Source of the DNA: Hevea brasiliensis | Lineage: Eukaryota; Streptophyta; Magnoliopsida; Malpighiales; Euphorbiaceae | Direction: 5' to 3' | NCBI RefSeq assembly: GCF_030052815.1 | Contig: NC_079495.1 | Coordinates: 50,755,043 to 50,819,042, forward strand | DNA length: 64,000 bases | Part shown: positions 22,607-33,751 of the stretch, in pieces | How the letters are laid out: every line of letters starts with the position of its first letter | Position numbering within the stretch: position 1 is the stretch's first letter | Notes under the pieces: model-generated | Seen by the model: the letters and a program-made list of their open reading frames with translations, nothing else | Told to the model about the DNA's origin: nothing | Databases searched by the model: none | Position numbers and translations under genes: made by a program

Positions 22607-25586
22607 TGTCACACCTTACCCCTCTGTAAGGCATAACATGATCCCGTAGAATACTAAATAAACTACCGAACTTCACCTACCGATAACTCATTAAGTACCC
22701 TACAAGGGATTTTAACAAAATTTTCTTACATTTTGGAAGTGGTGAGCATTTTGGTAGGAATTAAAAACTATTTATTCAAAGTTTAAATACTAATAAAATT
22801 TTTTGTCCATTTTAATTTTCCCACAAATTTTTTAAAAATTTTGACAGAGTTCCGTTTGTAATTAGAGAAAACAGTTCTTCAAATACCTGAGAAAAACACT
22901 TCCAAAAATTTTTCGCAACTCCCAACTTCCAATAAACCTCAAATCAACTCAATTCAATTCACTTCAAAATAATTCCACAATCCAATCAAAATTTATCATC
23001 ACAAAATATTTAATAACTTCATTCATAAGACATAAAGTATGAAATTCACAAGTACAAATATTAATTTACAGAAGAAAATCCAAAAATAATATGATTAAAA
23101 TTTATTTACAACTGCTCAACTTACATTGATACATACAACATTACTATATTTACATCAAAATTAACTACAAGGGTATAAAATAATACCCGTACAAAAAGAT
23201 CAGTGTAGTCCTCAATTCGATAGCAGCTCACTCTGCTGCTTTCTCCTTGCTCTTATCTGCGACAGCAAATTAAGCTATCGCTGAGTATAAAAATACTCAG
23301 TGGTGCACAATAAATATTTAAAATACAATACATAAATCATTCATTGATGAAACATAATTTAAATATTTCTCAAATTATCAAAGCTCATAATAACACAATT
23401 TAGTCAAATAATTTCATAAACACGGTGTTGCCAAAATCATACACAACCTAAGCCATGACACAAAATTTCCGATCAATGCCGTGTTGTATACCACGACAAA
23501 GCAATCTACAACCCCATTAATTGAAATCAATGAGGGAGGTGGCTAGCTAGCTAATGAGTACTCATCCGATCTCAACCTCAACTGGCAAGCCAGAGAGGAA
23601 GGAAAATAAACAATCTCAACCCCATAAATGGAGGAGGAATAATGTGATACTGTCATGCTATGTGTGAACATAAAATCAATTCAAAACAATTTATTCAAAT
23701 AATTTATTGGAAATCTGGTAAATTTTCAAAGTCATATTCACAATCATAAGTGGCAACACAATTCGTAATTAACTCAAGAAAAATCAAATTTTCAAGAATC
23801 ATATATTTAAACAACAATTACTGTGCACAGACCTGACGTGAGTCGCTCTAGGCCTTGACTCAATCTCTTAGAGCTTCCAAGTCTTTTTCAGCTGAAACAC
23901 ACAATTTCACAGTGTTTCAGTACCATAACTTAGCATAAATCCAAAAATAAATTTCACTTCATTTTTACCTAGCTTTAATGTGCTAATTTCGTTGTTCTCA
24001 AAGTTTTTGTGTTTCGGGTTACTATTCACTACACTATTCAAGTCAAATTGTTGACTTTTTAAGGCTTAATAGGTATGGGAACTCTAACTTCACCCACATA
24101 CCACATTTTGGTTATTAAATTTATTGGTTTTAGTCATCTTCTCAAAGCTTAAGTCCTTTTGGCAAAATTGTCAAATTTTCAGTTTTGGTGTCCCTAATTG
24201 CACTGTTCCATTGGTCAATGTTGGAATTTGACAAAACTTCCTTTATAGAAAATGTTCCTTATTGTCTTAAGTTTATTCTCATTTTTGGATCACCCCAATT
24301 GGAGCTTTATAGCTCAAGTTATGGCCATTTGAACCAGGGCTGCCGGGTTAGACACAACCCAGATTTTCTGGGCAAATTTCGGTGCTGGCAGTTTTGGGTC
24401 ACCAAATTAGGGTAGCCAAATGGCTTGGTTGCTGGCAGAATTTGGACTTGTATTCTTCATGAAAGTTTTAGATATATATCTCATCTAACCACTGGTAAAA
24501 TTTCAGGTCATTTGGACCTGCCTAGTTCGAGTTATGACCAAATGAACAAACACTGTTCATTTGGTCAGTTTGTACAGTGGCAGACTGCACTTATCCAACT
24601 TTGGTCAATTTGTTCACTAGGTTTTGGTCACTTTTTGGGCATGGTTCCTAAATGAAAATTGTGTCATTTTATGTCTATTTTCATCCCCAATTGATACCAT
24701 ATCATTTGGACTTGTAAAATTTCATTTTTGGTCCTTCAAAATTGACTTGGTCATGCTGCCAGCAGCATGACCATACACCCTCTGAATTTAACTTAATTTC
24801 CAACCATTCCCACACAACTCATTTGGTCACAATTGACCATTTTTCACTTCACAATAGGTCCAACACATCATTTACTCATTTCTCCAAATTTTTGCCTCAA
24901 AACCCTAGGCCTCCAAACCCTAATCACACTAAATTGTTGCATTTAATCACATTTAAGCATTTCAATCTTACTACCATTCTCATACAAGTTTACTAACACA
25001 TTTAATTCATTCAAAACACATCATACCCTCATACATCCATGGCTGGCCAAAATTTCAGTTTGGTCCTCCCCACATATTTTTATTTCATTTCATTAATTTC
25101 TAAGTTCATCTAAGTAACTAATTATGCATTTAAAGAAAAAAAATGAAAGTTAGCATACTAACCTTTCTTAAAACTTCAAATCTCTATCTTTTGTTCTTCT
25201 TTCTTCTTTCAATCTTCTTCTTAAGTTGAGATTACAAGCTCTAGTAAGGTTTTTAGGGGAGTTCTGAAGGTTGAGTGAAGAAATTTAAGCTTGAGTATAA
25301 GCTTAAATGAAGAAACTTTCATGGACGAATTAGGGAGAGAGTGGGACGGCAAAGGGAGAAAGAAGATGACTATTTGATTTTTTTTTTCTTTTCTTTTCTT
25401 TTCTTTTATCTATTTTGGTTTATGGAAGACCACAAAAAAAATCTAATTAATTAATTTATTAATTATACACTTATGGCATCATGCATGATGTCATGCATGA
25501 TGTCATCACCTTTACTTTTTCATTTTCCCTTTTTTTTTTTCTATTAGTTCTTTAATTTACCAGGCTATACAAATAGGGGTGTTACA
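22607..25586 (-). repeat. 5' LTR of element A (family alpha), with internal deletion
   Basis: 2980 bp from tgtcacacc (22607) to gttaca (25586), followed by target duplication tggaa. It carries the two palindromes at 23542-23551 and 23554-23565 and an inverted repeat with 13-bp arms at 24536-24566. About 464 bp that exist in the 3' LTR (roughly 4688-5151) are missing at about 25560, near the start of the LTR in its own direction. It also has small insertions (for example near 24757-24775 and 25162-25180) absent from the 3' LTR. Confidence 0.92.
24536..24566. repeat. 13-bp perfect inverted repeat in alpha LTR
   Basis: gaccaaatgaaca, loop aacac, tgttcatttggtc. It is the alpha-family form of the inverted repeat at 9164-9190; the copy in the 3' LTR of A near 3710-3740 has decayed. 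Confidence 0.8.
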
Positions 25587-25591
25587 TGGAA

Positions 25592-26128
25592 ATTTGTCAC
25601 AAATTTCCCAAAAGACTCAGGAAGGGACTGAAGGATCAAATCCATATGTAGTTTGAAATCCATGTTGAAGTCAAGATGTTCCAGCTGCTCAATTAGCCGA
25701 ATTATCTTGTGGACATGATCCCTATCATTCTGTCCCTCAGACATCCTCATGCGGAACAGCTGCCTAGATATCTCATACCTAGAATTCCTGCTATGCTCAC
25801 CATACAACTCTTGTAGGTGAAGGAGGATCTCACTCGCACTCTGCATGTTCTCATGCTGCTTTTGTAACTCATTACTCATGGAAGCAAGCATGTAACACTT
25901 AGCTCTCATATCATGCTCCTTCCACTTGTCCAAAGTTTCATGTTCCTCTTGAGTTGCCTCTGAAGGTAAGGTACCAGGAACATTTGAGTCTAAAATATAT
26001 CCTATATGTTCAAGATTCAGGATAAGTTTCAAATTTCTTAGCCAATCAGACAGATTAGGTCCTGTCAACCTATTGCGATCAAGTATGCTTACAAGGATAT
26101 TGGATGGTGGTGGTTGTTCTGTGCTCAT
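25592..26128 (-). pseudogene. gag: Copia Gag, N-terminal part (element B)
   Basis: It begins with a methionine at 26128 (MSTEQPPPSNILVSILDRN) and runs open for about 180 codons to the junction with element A. The fold of copia Gag (UBN2-type) is clear: LTGPNLSDWLRNLKLIL, a Met-rich helix (YMLASMSNELQKQHENM), then SRYEISRQLFRMRMSEG and ILQSLPESFGKFVTNFH. The frame is intact up to the insertion and continues, with stops, at 1778-1428. The gene is broken by element A. Confidence 0.88.
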
Positions 26129-26331
26129 TTTTATCAGAAAATTAATTGCAGAAAATAATCAGATTAATTAGTAAATGTATCATGTAATTAACCAAAATGA
26201 TTATGGTTTTTTAATCAAATTGGTCCTCCCACTAACTTAGTGAATCCTACACTTCTAAAGTAGAAAACGGAAATCCTAGTTGGATAGATTTCTAGTGGGT
26301 GAATGAATTCTTATAATTCTATTGATCATCC

Positions 26332-26544
26332 TCAGGTACATCCATTATTGGAATTACAATAAACTATAAGTGAACAGCTCTTTGCCCATCATATCTCATG
26401 TGAGGTTCAATCCTATACCTAGCCCCTAATGCTCAAAATCTCAGGTACATCCATTATTAACTTATCTTGCATTAGTTAAGTTGATCCCATTGAGCCAGTA
26501 ATTATGCAAATAATTTTAATGTCATCAGGTACATCCAATATTGG
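26332..26544. repeat. Three spaced copies of an 18-20 bp motif in the copia leader
   Basis: tcaggtacatccattattgg at 26332-26351, tcaggtacatccattatt at 26441-26458 and tcaggtacatccaatattgg at 26525-26544. The spacings are about 109 and 84 bp. A weaker match (ccaggtgcatttcattcatt) is near 26911. Confidence 0.75.
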
Positions 26545-27315
26545 TCACCAAACCATTTACATATTTACAACATCTCATACTTAACAATTATTCTTAAGAA
26601 TATCTCTTAAATTAATTGCATCTTATGCAACTATTTAAAATTTCTTAAAATAATTGCCCCAATGGAGGGCTCATGTTATAATTACTTTAATTATAGCATT
26701 TCCAACTTAATCATTTGTTTGGAAGATTTTATGGTCATCCTAATTACTATTAAGGTCTCACTTTGCACATTATCCATTTAGCATGCATATATCATATACT
26801 ACATACATTCACATACATCTCATGCATTCATGGACAATAAATAAATATGGTATGATCATGGACTTTCTAAGGGATTCAATTCTGAGCCACCAAGAATTGA
26901 ATCAGGGCATTCCCAGGTGCATTTCATTCATTCATATTACAAGAGTTGCTGAAGGAGTACATAATCAACACTTGATATTGAATTCCTCCTACTGGTCCCA
27001 CCAATACTCTTGACCTCCTTGATCTTCTTATAATTAAATTACATAGTAATCCTTGGCATACCAAGGCGAATTTACAAGAACTAAATAAATGAAATTACAA
27101 CCCATAAATTATTATAACCTTAATAATACATGCCAAGAAAAATAAATTAAAATTAATTAATTAATTTACAATCCCAAAGAAACATAAAAGAAATAAATCT
27201 AATCACATTGGTCTTTTATAGTCCATGATCATCCATCATGCATATCACTATTTAACAATTAAATAAAACATACATACTTAAATTAAATTGAATATCTCAT
27301 ATTCAACTTAAAAAT

Positions 27316-27690
27316 CCAAATTTGAATATGATTCAAACAAATTTAAAAATTCAGATTTGAATCTCATTCAAACAAATTTAAAAATTCAGATTTGAATCTC
27401 ATTCAAACAAATTTAAAAATTCAGATTTGAATCACATTCAAAAAAACCTTAAAAATTCAGATTTGAATTACATTCAAACAATTTTTAAAAAATCAGATTT
27501 GAATCACATTCAAACAATTTTTAAAAATTCAGATTTGAATATTATTCAAACAACTTTAAAAATTCAGATTTGAATATGATTCAAACAATTTTAAAAATTC
27601 ATATTTGAATCATATTCAAATAACTTTTAAAATTCAGATTTGAATCACATTCAAACAATTTTCAAAATTCTGATTTGAATCAAAATTTAA
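27316..27690. repeat. Minisatellite, about 35-bp unit, 11 copies
   Basis: Units such as aaatttaaaaattcagattt followed by gaatctcattcaaac repeat about 11 times, counted by the core atttgaat. Two consecutive units near 27343-27412 are nearly identical; the outer ones vary. Each unit holds an imperfect inverted repeat (ttgaatatgattcaa type), so the array could form repeated small hairpins in the leader RNA. Confidence 0.85.
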
Positions 27691-27937
27691 TTGTGTGATT
27701 AAAACTACTAATTAAACACTTTAATTAGTCATGGGATAGGCCTTAGATCATACAACAATTGTAGAATTTAAAACCAAACCTTGAGCCACCATTGGAGGAA
27801 CATTATTGCCGCCACCTATGGTGGCTTCACCATGTGTGCCGCCACACATCCTTTGCAACCAGCAATGGATCAATCATCTCATGATCAAATCACACAATTA
27901 AATCATTTAATCAACAATCTAAATGGCAAATATAGTG

Positions 27938-27949
27938 GCTCTGATACCA
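27938..27949 (-). other. Primer binding site, initiator Met tRNA (copia B)
   Basis: gctctgatacca on the plus strand. The LTR edge (27952) is two bases away, the usual spacing for copia elements. Confidence 0.88.
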
Positions 27950-27951
27950 AT

Positions 27952-29183
27952 TGAAGGAGCAAAAGCATGAAAAATACAAGTTTATACCATTGAATTCAAA
28001 AATTTTCACCTAGGGTCACATGCATCAAGCAAGATTTATTTTTATCTATTTGATTTCAATGATAAACAACATATTAAAAATCTTTTAATATGTTTTTAGA
28101 TCTGTATTTGCCATTTAAGATTTTAAAATTAATCATGTTAATTTTAGAACCCTAGATTAAATCAAGAATAAATACACTAACCTCTTGATGCACTGCAGCG
28201 TATTTGTGCCTTTGGGATGCGTCTTCAGAACACTAGATGTTGTCCCTCTAGCTTGTCCACACCAAGTTCACCTATGGCAGCCCTTGAATAACTTCTAAAG
28301 CTTTTTCTATTAATTAGAAAATCAAGTATTGCCTTTTAAGATATTAAAGATGTAAACAGGGCACTAGAAACAATTTATAGTATTTTTATTTCAAGAGTTT
28401 GTTTGCTAATCTCTTGGAATACATGAGAGAAGAAGATGAAGAGAAGAGAGACCTTCTTGGGTAGCGGCACCAGAAATCAGCTGCTGTTTGTATTGTTTTC
28501 CTTTCATAACAACACTTATATAGCTAGGTTACCACTTAAACCCTTGCCACATGTCACCCTCTGATTGGTTCTAGGTTTAATTGACCCAATCACATTGTGC
28601 CAAGTGTCAAACCTATATTTAATCTTAATTTAAATCATCTTACATGATTAAAAAATATTTGGCAAGCTTATGTGTAATGCCATGTGTCACCATCTCATGG
28701 TGCCACATGTCACTCTGTGAAATGACCAAAATGCCCCTGTTTCTTAATTTTGAGTTCTCAACCCAAAATAAATATTTCTCTTCTTCTAATCAATTTATAT
28801 CAAATATAAATCAAATAATTAATCTTTATTAATTAATTTCTCATTAATTAATTTCATATTTAAACACTTTAAATATAAATTTAACTTATACTATACATCC
28901 AATAATCTAGATTTGGTTTCAAGTCATGCTAGGGACTTTGCAATCTAATTGCAAACTAAACTGATTTAATTAATCAATTAAACTCTTTAATTAATTAATT
29001 AAATCATATTTAATTAGGTGATAACTTGTGTATGTGTGTGACTTACTAAGCTCATCGCTAATTGGCAATGAGATATGATATCAACTCTTAATATCATCAG
29101 AACTCTTTCTTACCATAAATAATTTCTCTAAATCATGTTATGCACCTCATAGACTATGGTTAACACCTAGCATAGCATACCAT
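27952..29183 (-). repeat. 5' LTR of copia B, 3' portion (core promoter, R, U5)
   Basis: It starts on the plus strand with tgaaggagc next to the PBS and runs to the insertion point of C. A TATA box on the minus strand lies at 28515-28523. Transcripts would therefore start near 28490 and include the U5 part down to 27952. The other part of this LTR is at 47935-48813. The ORF at 28644-28832 is antisense and not supported. Confidence 0.8.
28515..28523 (-). promoter_or_regulatory. TATA box of the copia B LTR
   Basis: CTATATAAG on the minus strand, the only strong plant TATA consensus in this LTR, correctly placed upstream of a CT-rich leader. Element C sits about 660 bp upstream, which separates the core promoter from most of U3. 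Confidence 0.6.
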
Positions 29184-32100
29184 TGTGACACCCCTTACCC
29201 GTGTACAGTATACCCGAGTAAGTAATGCCACACAGTGTACTGGCACACTCTAATATACCTTAATTGATTTATATCATGCTTTTGAATATAATTTGTGAAA
29301 TATAATTTATTTTAAGCCATTTACCGAAATTATTACTTATTTGAGGTTCCGAAAATTTTAAAGAAAATCCGGCAGAGTGCTGGCTAAAAATGGAGAAAAC
29401 AGTTCTTCGAAACCTGTGAAAAACACTTCCAATAAACAAATTCATTCATTCTCAACTCCAATATCAAGATCTCAACATTTCAATTTCAATTCTCAATCAC
29501 CCATCACATGTGATGATCACATATAAATCATAAATAACCATTTACTTTTCCATTCACAAATACAATTTTCATAATTTACATAAACCTCAATATACATTAC
29601 ACAAGTTTAATTACATATGAGAAAATCAAAATTAAGTTACAAAATGTCAAAATGACACCTAGTGTCCTACCAATGCACTGCAGAAGTTGAGGTGACACGA
29701 ACACTGTACAGAGCTGTAGAATGGACTCACCCAGTCTGTGGTCTACTAGGCTCACGATCTGTATCTCCAGTATCTACGCGTGGCAAAAGCAACGCGCTAA
29801 GCAATAATGCTTAGTGGTGCAATAATATAATAAAAGAAAACAGCAAGAAATTAAATGTGTAGTGAATGTGTACGTTTTATTTGTTTGGTATTTGTATATC
29901 ATTTACTTTGTCCACTTTTATTCATTTGGTTGCCCCAAGTAACCTACACTAGACGATCGGATCGATAACGTAAACCGCACCGGGTATCTAGTACCTCGGC
30001 CGTCACACCATCGGTCACATATGCATCTCCCGATGTGCAATGTAACCTAACAAGTCAGAAATACATCGTGCACAAGGCCATATCTCAATACAAGGTCAGA
30101 ATGTCTAAAAGACATAAAATCACAGGAAGGCATAATGCCAAGTCCAGTACTGCTAAATGAACCCTATAGGCATGCCAAACTATCCAAACCAATCATGTTA
30201 GGTATACTAGGGCATTTGAAACTTTTAAATTCTTCAATTTGTGCATTTCAAGTTTTGATGTCACTATTCACCTCATTGATCAACAAAAATGTTGACTTTT
30301 TGATAGAAAATAGGTGTATTGGTTTTAACACCCCAAACATACCACATTTTGTATTTAAAACTTGTTGGAATTGATTGCCATTTCCATTTCTCAACTTAAT
30401 TCTAAGAGGGCAGAAATTTCAGTTTTTGAGACCCAACTTTACTGTTCCATTGGGCCCTGTTGCAGTGGGAATTTGAGGAAATGACAAACATGAAAGTCGT
30501 TCCTTATTTTGTCTAGTTGAATTTCCTTTTTTGAATCACTCCATTTGGAGTTTTGTAGCTCTAGATATGGTCCAAAAACCACAGCTGGCCGGATTGCCAA
30601 TCTGCAGAATTGACCATATCTACAGTAACATAAACAGTAACTAGAGTCACTTGGTTGGATGGGTTCTGGCCATAAATTGGGGTAGGTTCCTTCATAAAAG
30701 TTGTTTATCTATGTCTTAACTTGTTGCTGTAAAAATTTCAAGTCAATTGACCAAATCTACAGTGAGTTATGGCCAAATGAACAGTTACTATTCATTTGGT
30801 CATTCTGCAGAATCAGTTGCAGGGTATCCGGATTGGGGCCAAGTTTTGGTCCTCTTGCTTTGGTCTTTTGGGCATGGTTTCTTCAGCAAAAATGTGCCAT
30901 TATAAGCCTAGTTTCATTTCCAATTGGCCAAACACCAATTGGACCAACACAGCCCAAGTTATGGCAGTCCAAGTGGACTGAATTTTCAGTCCCTCTGCTG
31001 CTGTCCTAGGGCAGCCTACATCTTCACTTTGCAATCCTATTTTTCAGTCCAAATTGTGCTCAACTTACCTAAAATAGTCACTAATTGACCACTAAAATGT
31101 TCTCTAACAATTTCCTAAGCCAATTCAATCTTTCACTTCTCAAAACCCTAATGTCCAATTCAAATTACACATAAACCTTAATTAGCATACTAGTTCAACA
31201 TCCATGCATATTCATACCTTAAACATCATTTCTAGCCACTCTAAGTTCATTAAAACAATCAAAGTAATTCCTTCACAAGGGCTGCCGAAAATTCATAGTA
31301 TGTATACACATAATTCTTGTTCATTTTAGTTACAATTCTTACTCAATTCAAGTTACAAATCACAAAAATGAAGAGTTTTAAGTATCTAATGCACTAACCT
31401 TGAATAGGGCAGATTTTTCCCAACTCTAAACTTCACTTTCCTTCACTTTCTAGGCTGCCAAAAGGTTGTTTAAGGTGTGGGGTAAAATTTTAATGAAGAG
31501 AGGTTAGGGTTTTGTGGTGAAACAAGGGAGAAATTAAGCTTGCTTGCTTGAATATCAATGGAGGGAGGAGGGAAGGGATTTCGGCTGCATGAGGAAGAGG
31601 GTGATGGCTGCTGTAATTTTTTGTTATTTGGTCTTCATTTAGTCTCTTTATTAGTTAGTCAAATGATGGCTTAATTGTGATTGGTCATAGTTTTCTTAAT
31701 GACATCACCATGATGTCATAAATAAGCTTTTTCCTCATTTTCTTTTCTTTCCTCCACTACTCATCTTCAATTTAATTTCTAGTAATGTTTATCCATATTT
31801 TATGTCATATTAATTATTTACTCAACTGGACAAGTCGGCCAAAAATCACTTCTGAAGGCGAAATGACCAAAATGCCCTCCGTTTGGCTGAACGGGTCAAA
31901 ATTGTCTGTACAGATTGAAAAATTTTTCTAAATATTTTCTTGGCATTCTAATGCCATAGGAACCTCAATGACCCTTCTCTGGAGTCCCAATAATTATTTT
32001 ATAATTTTTCCCCTGGGTCTAGAGCTCCTCGTTGCGAGAACCGCAACTTCCCTCTGGTTTACCCCTCGCTAGGGCACCGGCTCGTTTAACTTGGTTGTAT

Positions 32101-32261
32101 TTTATTTCTAAAATTTTTACTAAAATTTTCTTATTAATATTTGAGTTAATTATGGTTCCTGACTTCAGTTTAAATATTTTTCCGGACATTCTAGCTGTCC
32201 GGACCGACACAATCGTCACGGAGCAGTAGGATGTACGGAGTGGTTCTGGGAGGGTGTTACA
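29184..32261 (-). repeat. LTR C1 (3' LTR of element C)
   Basis: 3078 bp. It differs from C2 and C3 in keeping about 12 bp near 30790 (actattcatttg) that both others lack. Several sites where C2 and C3 have CTG read as CG-containing here, for example gatcggatcg at 29955-29964 against gactggactgg in C2. A promoter-like module is at 31643-31719. Confidence 0.92.
31643..31719 (-). promoter_or_regulatory. LTR promoter-like module (palindrome, CCAAT, AT-rich box)
   Basis: On the minus strand, in order: inverted repeat atgacatca-cca-tgatgtcat (31719-31699), a CCAAT box (31684-31680) and an AATAAAG box (about 31652-31646). The same order occurs in E (63597-63671), and half of the palindrome plus CCAAT occurs in D (51822-51848). 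TGACATCA resembles bZIP (CRE-like) sites. Confidence 0.5.
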
Positions 32262-32285
32262 ACTCTTCCCCTCTAATTTAAATTT
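32262..32285 (-). other. Polypurine tract (C interior 1)
   Basis: actcttcccctctaattt on the plus strand, the reverse of agaggggaagagt. The pol stop codon TAG overlaps the start of the tract. Confidence 0.85.
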
Positions 32286-33026
32286 CGTCCTCGAAATTTA
32301 CCTGATGCAAACAGTTGAGGGAACTGTTGCCTCATCGTTTCTTCACTTTCCCAAGTTGCCTCCTCGGTGTTGTGGTGCCTCCAAAGCACTTTCACCAATG
32401 GAATCTGCTTGTTCCTCAATTCTTTTACTTCAGAGCCAGATCCGTAGAGGTTCTTCTTCATATGTCAAATCCTTTGTATTTCAATTTCTTCTCTGGAGAT
32501 GACATGTGAAGGATCCGAGCGGTATCTTACGAGCATGGACACGTGGAACACATTGTGGATCTTGTCCACCGTGGTAAAGCTAGCCTATAGGCCACTGGAC
32601 CCACACGTTCAATGACTTCATATGGGCCAATGAACCTAGGGCTCAACTTACCTTTTCTTCCAAACCTCAACACTTTCTTCCATGGTGACACCTTGAGGAA
32701 CACTTTGTCGCCAACCACATATTCTATTTCTTTTCTCTTCAGGTCGGCATAAGATTTCTGTCTGTCTGAGGCAACCTTCAGATTTGCTTTGATTTGTTTC
32801 ACTTTCTCCTCAGTCTGTTTCACTGTGTCCGCCCCACCAGTTTGTCTTCGCCAATTAAGTCCAAAGACACCGAGTTCTACATTTTCTCCCATACAAGGCT
32901 TCATATGGGGCCATTTGGATGCTAGCTTGGTAGCTATTGTTGTATGCAAATTACGCCAAAGGGGAGGTATCTATCCCAACTTCCCTCAAATTCAATGACA
33001 CAACTCCTCAGCATATCCTCAAGGAC
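32273..33026 (-). pseudogene. pol: Integrase C-terminus and chromodomain tail (C interior 1)
   Basis: The ORF at 32527-32949 holds FGRKGKLSPRFIGPYEVIER and the preceding basic region (KRKEIEYVVGDKVFLKV), and the ORF at 32273-32461 holds the chromodomain-like VKVLWRHHNTEEATWE with the conserved end FRGRNLN. A frameshift at about 32570 and another at about 32430 separate them. The exon begins at 33026 after the intron-like insertion, with V-L-E-D-M-L. Confidence 0.83.
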
Positions 33027-33100
33027 CTGACATATATTTCATGTTATTGTTATCATTTCAGTTCAATATTTGTATTAATTCAATTGGTTCAATTGTTTAC
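33027..33100 (-). other. Intron-like insertion in integrase (74 bp, GT..AG)
   Basis: On the minus strand: exon ending atccag, then gtaaac ... tatatgtcag, then gtccttgagg. Removing it gives the continuous reading RVIQ-VLEDML, as in element A, which has no insertion. It is AT-rich and has plant-like splice borders. If it is not removed, translation ends at a TGA in the fourth codon. The same insertion is at 58359-58433 in D. Confidence 0.7.
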
Positions 33101-33751
33101 CTGGATTACTCTTTCTGATTGCCCATCCGTCTGAGGATGGAAAGCTGTGCTGAAGTGGAGTTGTGTACCCAAGGACTCATGCAACTTCTTCCAAAATCTC
33201 GATGTGAACCTTGGGTCTCGATCAGATATGATGGAAAGTGGAATTCCATGCAGTCTAACTATCTCACTGATATACAATTCTGCTAACTTTTCCAGTGAGT
33301 AGTCAGTCCTAACTGGCAGAAAGTGTGCTGACTTCGTCAATCGGTCCACTATCACCCATGCTGCATCATGTTTCTTCCGGGTGAGAGGTAGACCACTTAC
33401 AAAATCCATGGTGACCCGATCCCATTTCCATTCAGGTATGCATATAGGCTGTAGCAAACCTGATGGAACTTGATGTTCTACCTTGACTTGCTGACATGTC
33501 AAGCATTTAGTCACATAGTCAGCTATGTCCTTCTTCATACCAGGCCACCAATACTGAAGCTTCAGATCATGATACATCTTTGTACTTCCTGGGTGCATAG
33601 CATATACACTGGTGTGTGCCTCTTTTAGAATACTGGTCTTCAATTCCCCATCATCTGGTACACACAGTCTTCCTTTGTAGTACAGGCACCCATCTGCTTT
33701 CACCCCATAATCAGTTGCTTTTCCCTCTGAGATCTTGCTCATAATAGCCAT
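33101..33751 (-). pseudogene. pol: Integrase HHCC and catalytic core (C interior 1)
   Basis: An open frame of about 220 codons (33089-33751, the last few in the intron). The HHCC region ([21 protein letters not shown]) is complete, the first catalytic Asp is in TMDFVSGLP and the second in [10 protein letters not shown]. It ends [10 protein letters not shown] at the splice border. This is the best-preserved integrase core of the beta family in the window, because element D has lost the second Asp. Upstream, between 33752 and 33993, small losses break the link to RNase H. Confidence 0.87.

Larger units (their letters stand above)
1774..25591 (-). mobile_element. Gypsy (Del/Tekay-type chromovirus) element A, complete but split by N
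   Basis: Both ends are set by the 5-bp target duplication tggaa at 1774-1778 and 25587-25591. LTRs are 1779-5178 and 22607-25586. On the minus strand the interior has the PBS (22598-22587), gag, protease, reverse transcriptase, RNase H, integrase and chromodomain, then the polypurine tract at 5202-5179. Element N (7700-20242) sits inside the reverse transcriptase. Without N the element is about 11.3 kb. The first LTR base pair at 1779-1780 reads ca where the partner LTR has tg. Many in-frame stops make it inactive. It inserted in the gag of copia element B. Confidence 0.93.
26129..27937 (-). other. Long untranslated leader of copia element B
   Basis: It lies between the PBS and the gag start and contains no convincing coding frame. 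It is AT-rich. Three copies of tcaggtacatccattatt lie at 26332-26351, 26441-26458 and 26525-26544, and a 35-bp minisatellite is at about 27316-27690. A 1.8 kb leader is long for a copia element; part of it may be needed for packaging or translation. Confidence 0.65.

Noticed and set aside
27316..27690. CRISPR-like array
   Set aside because: Repeats are contiguous with no spacers and lie in a plant retrotransposon leader.
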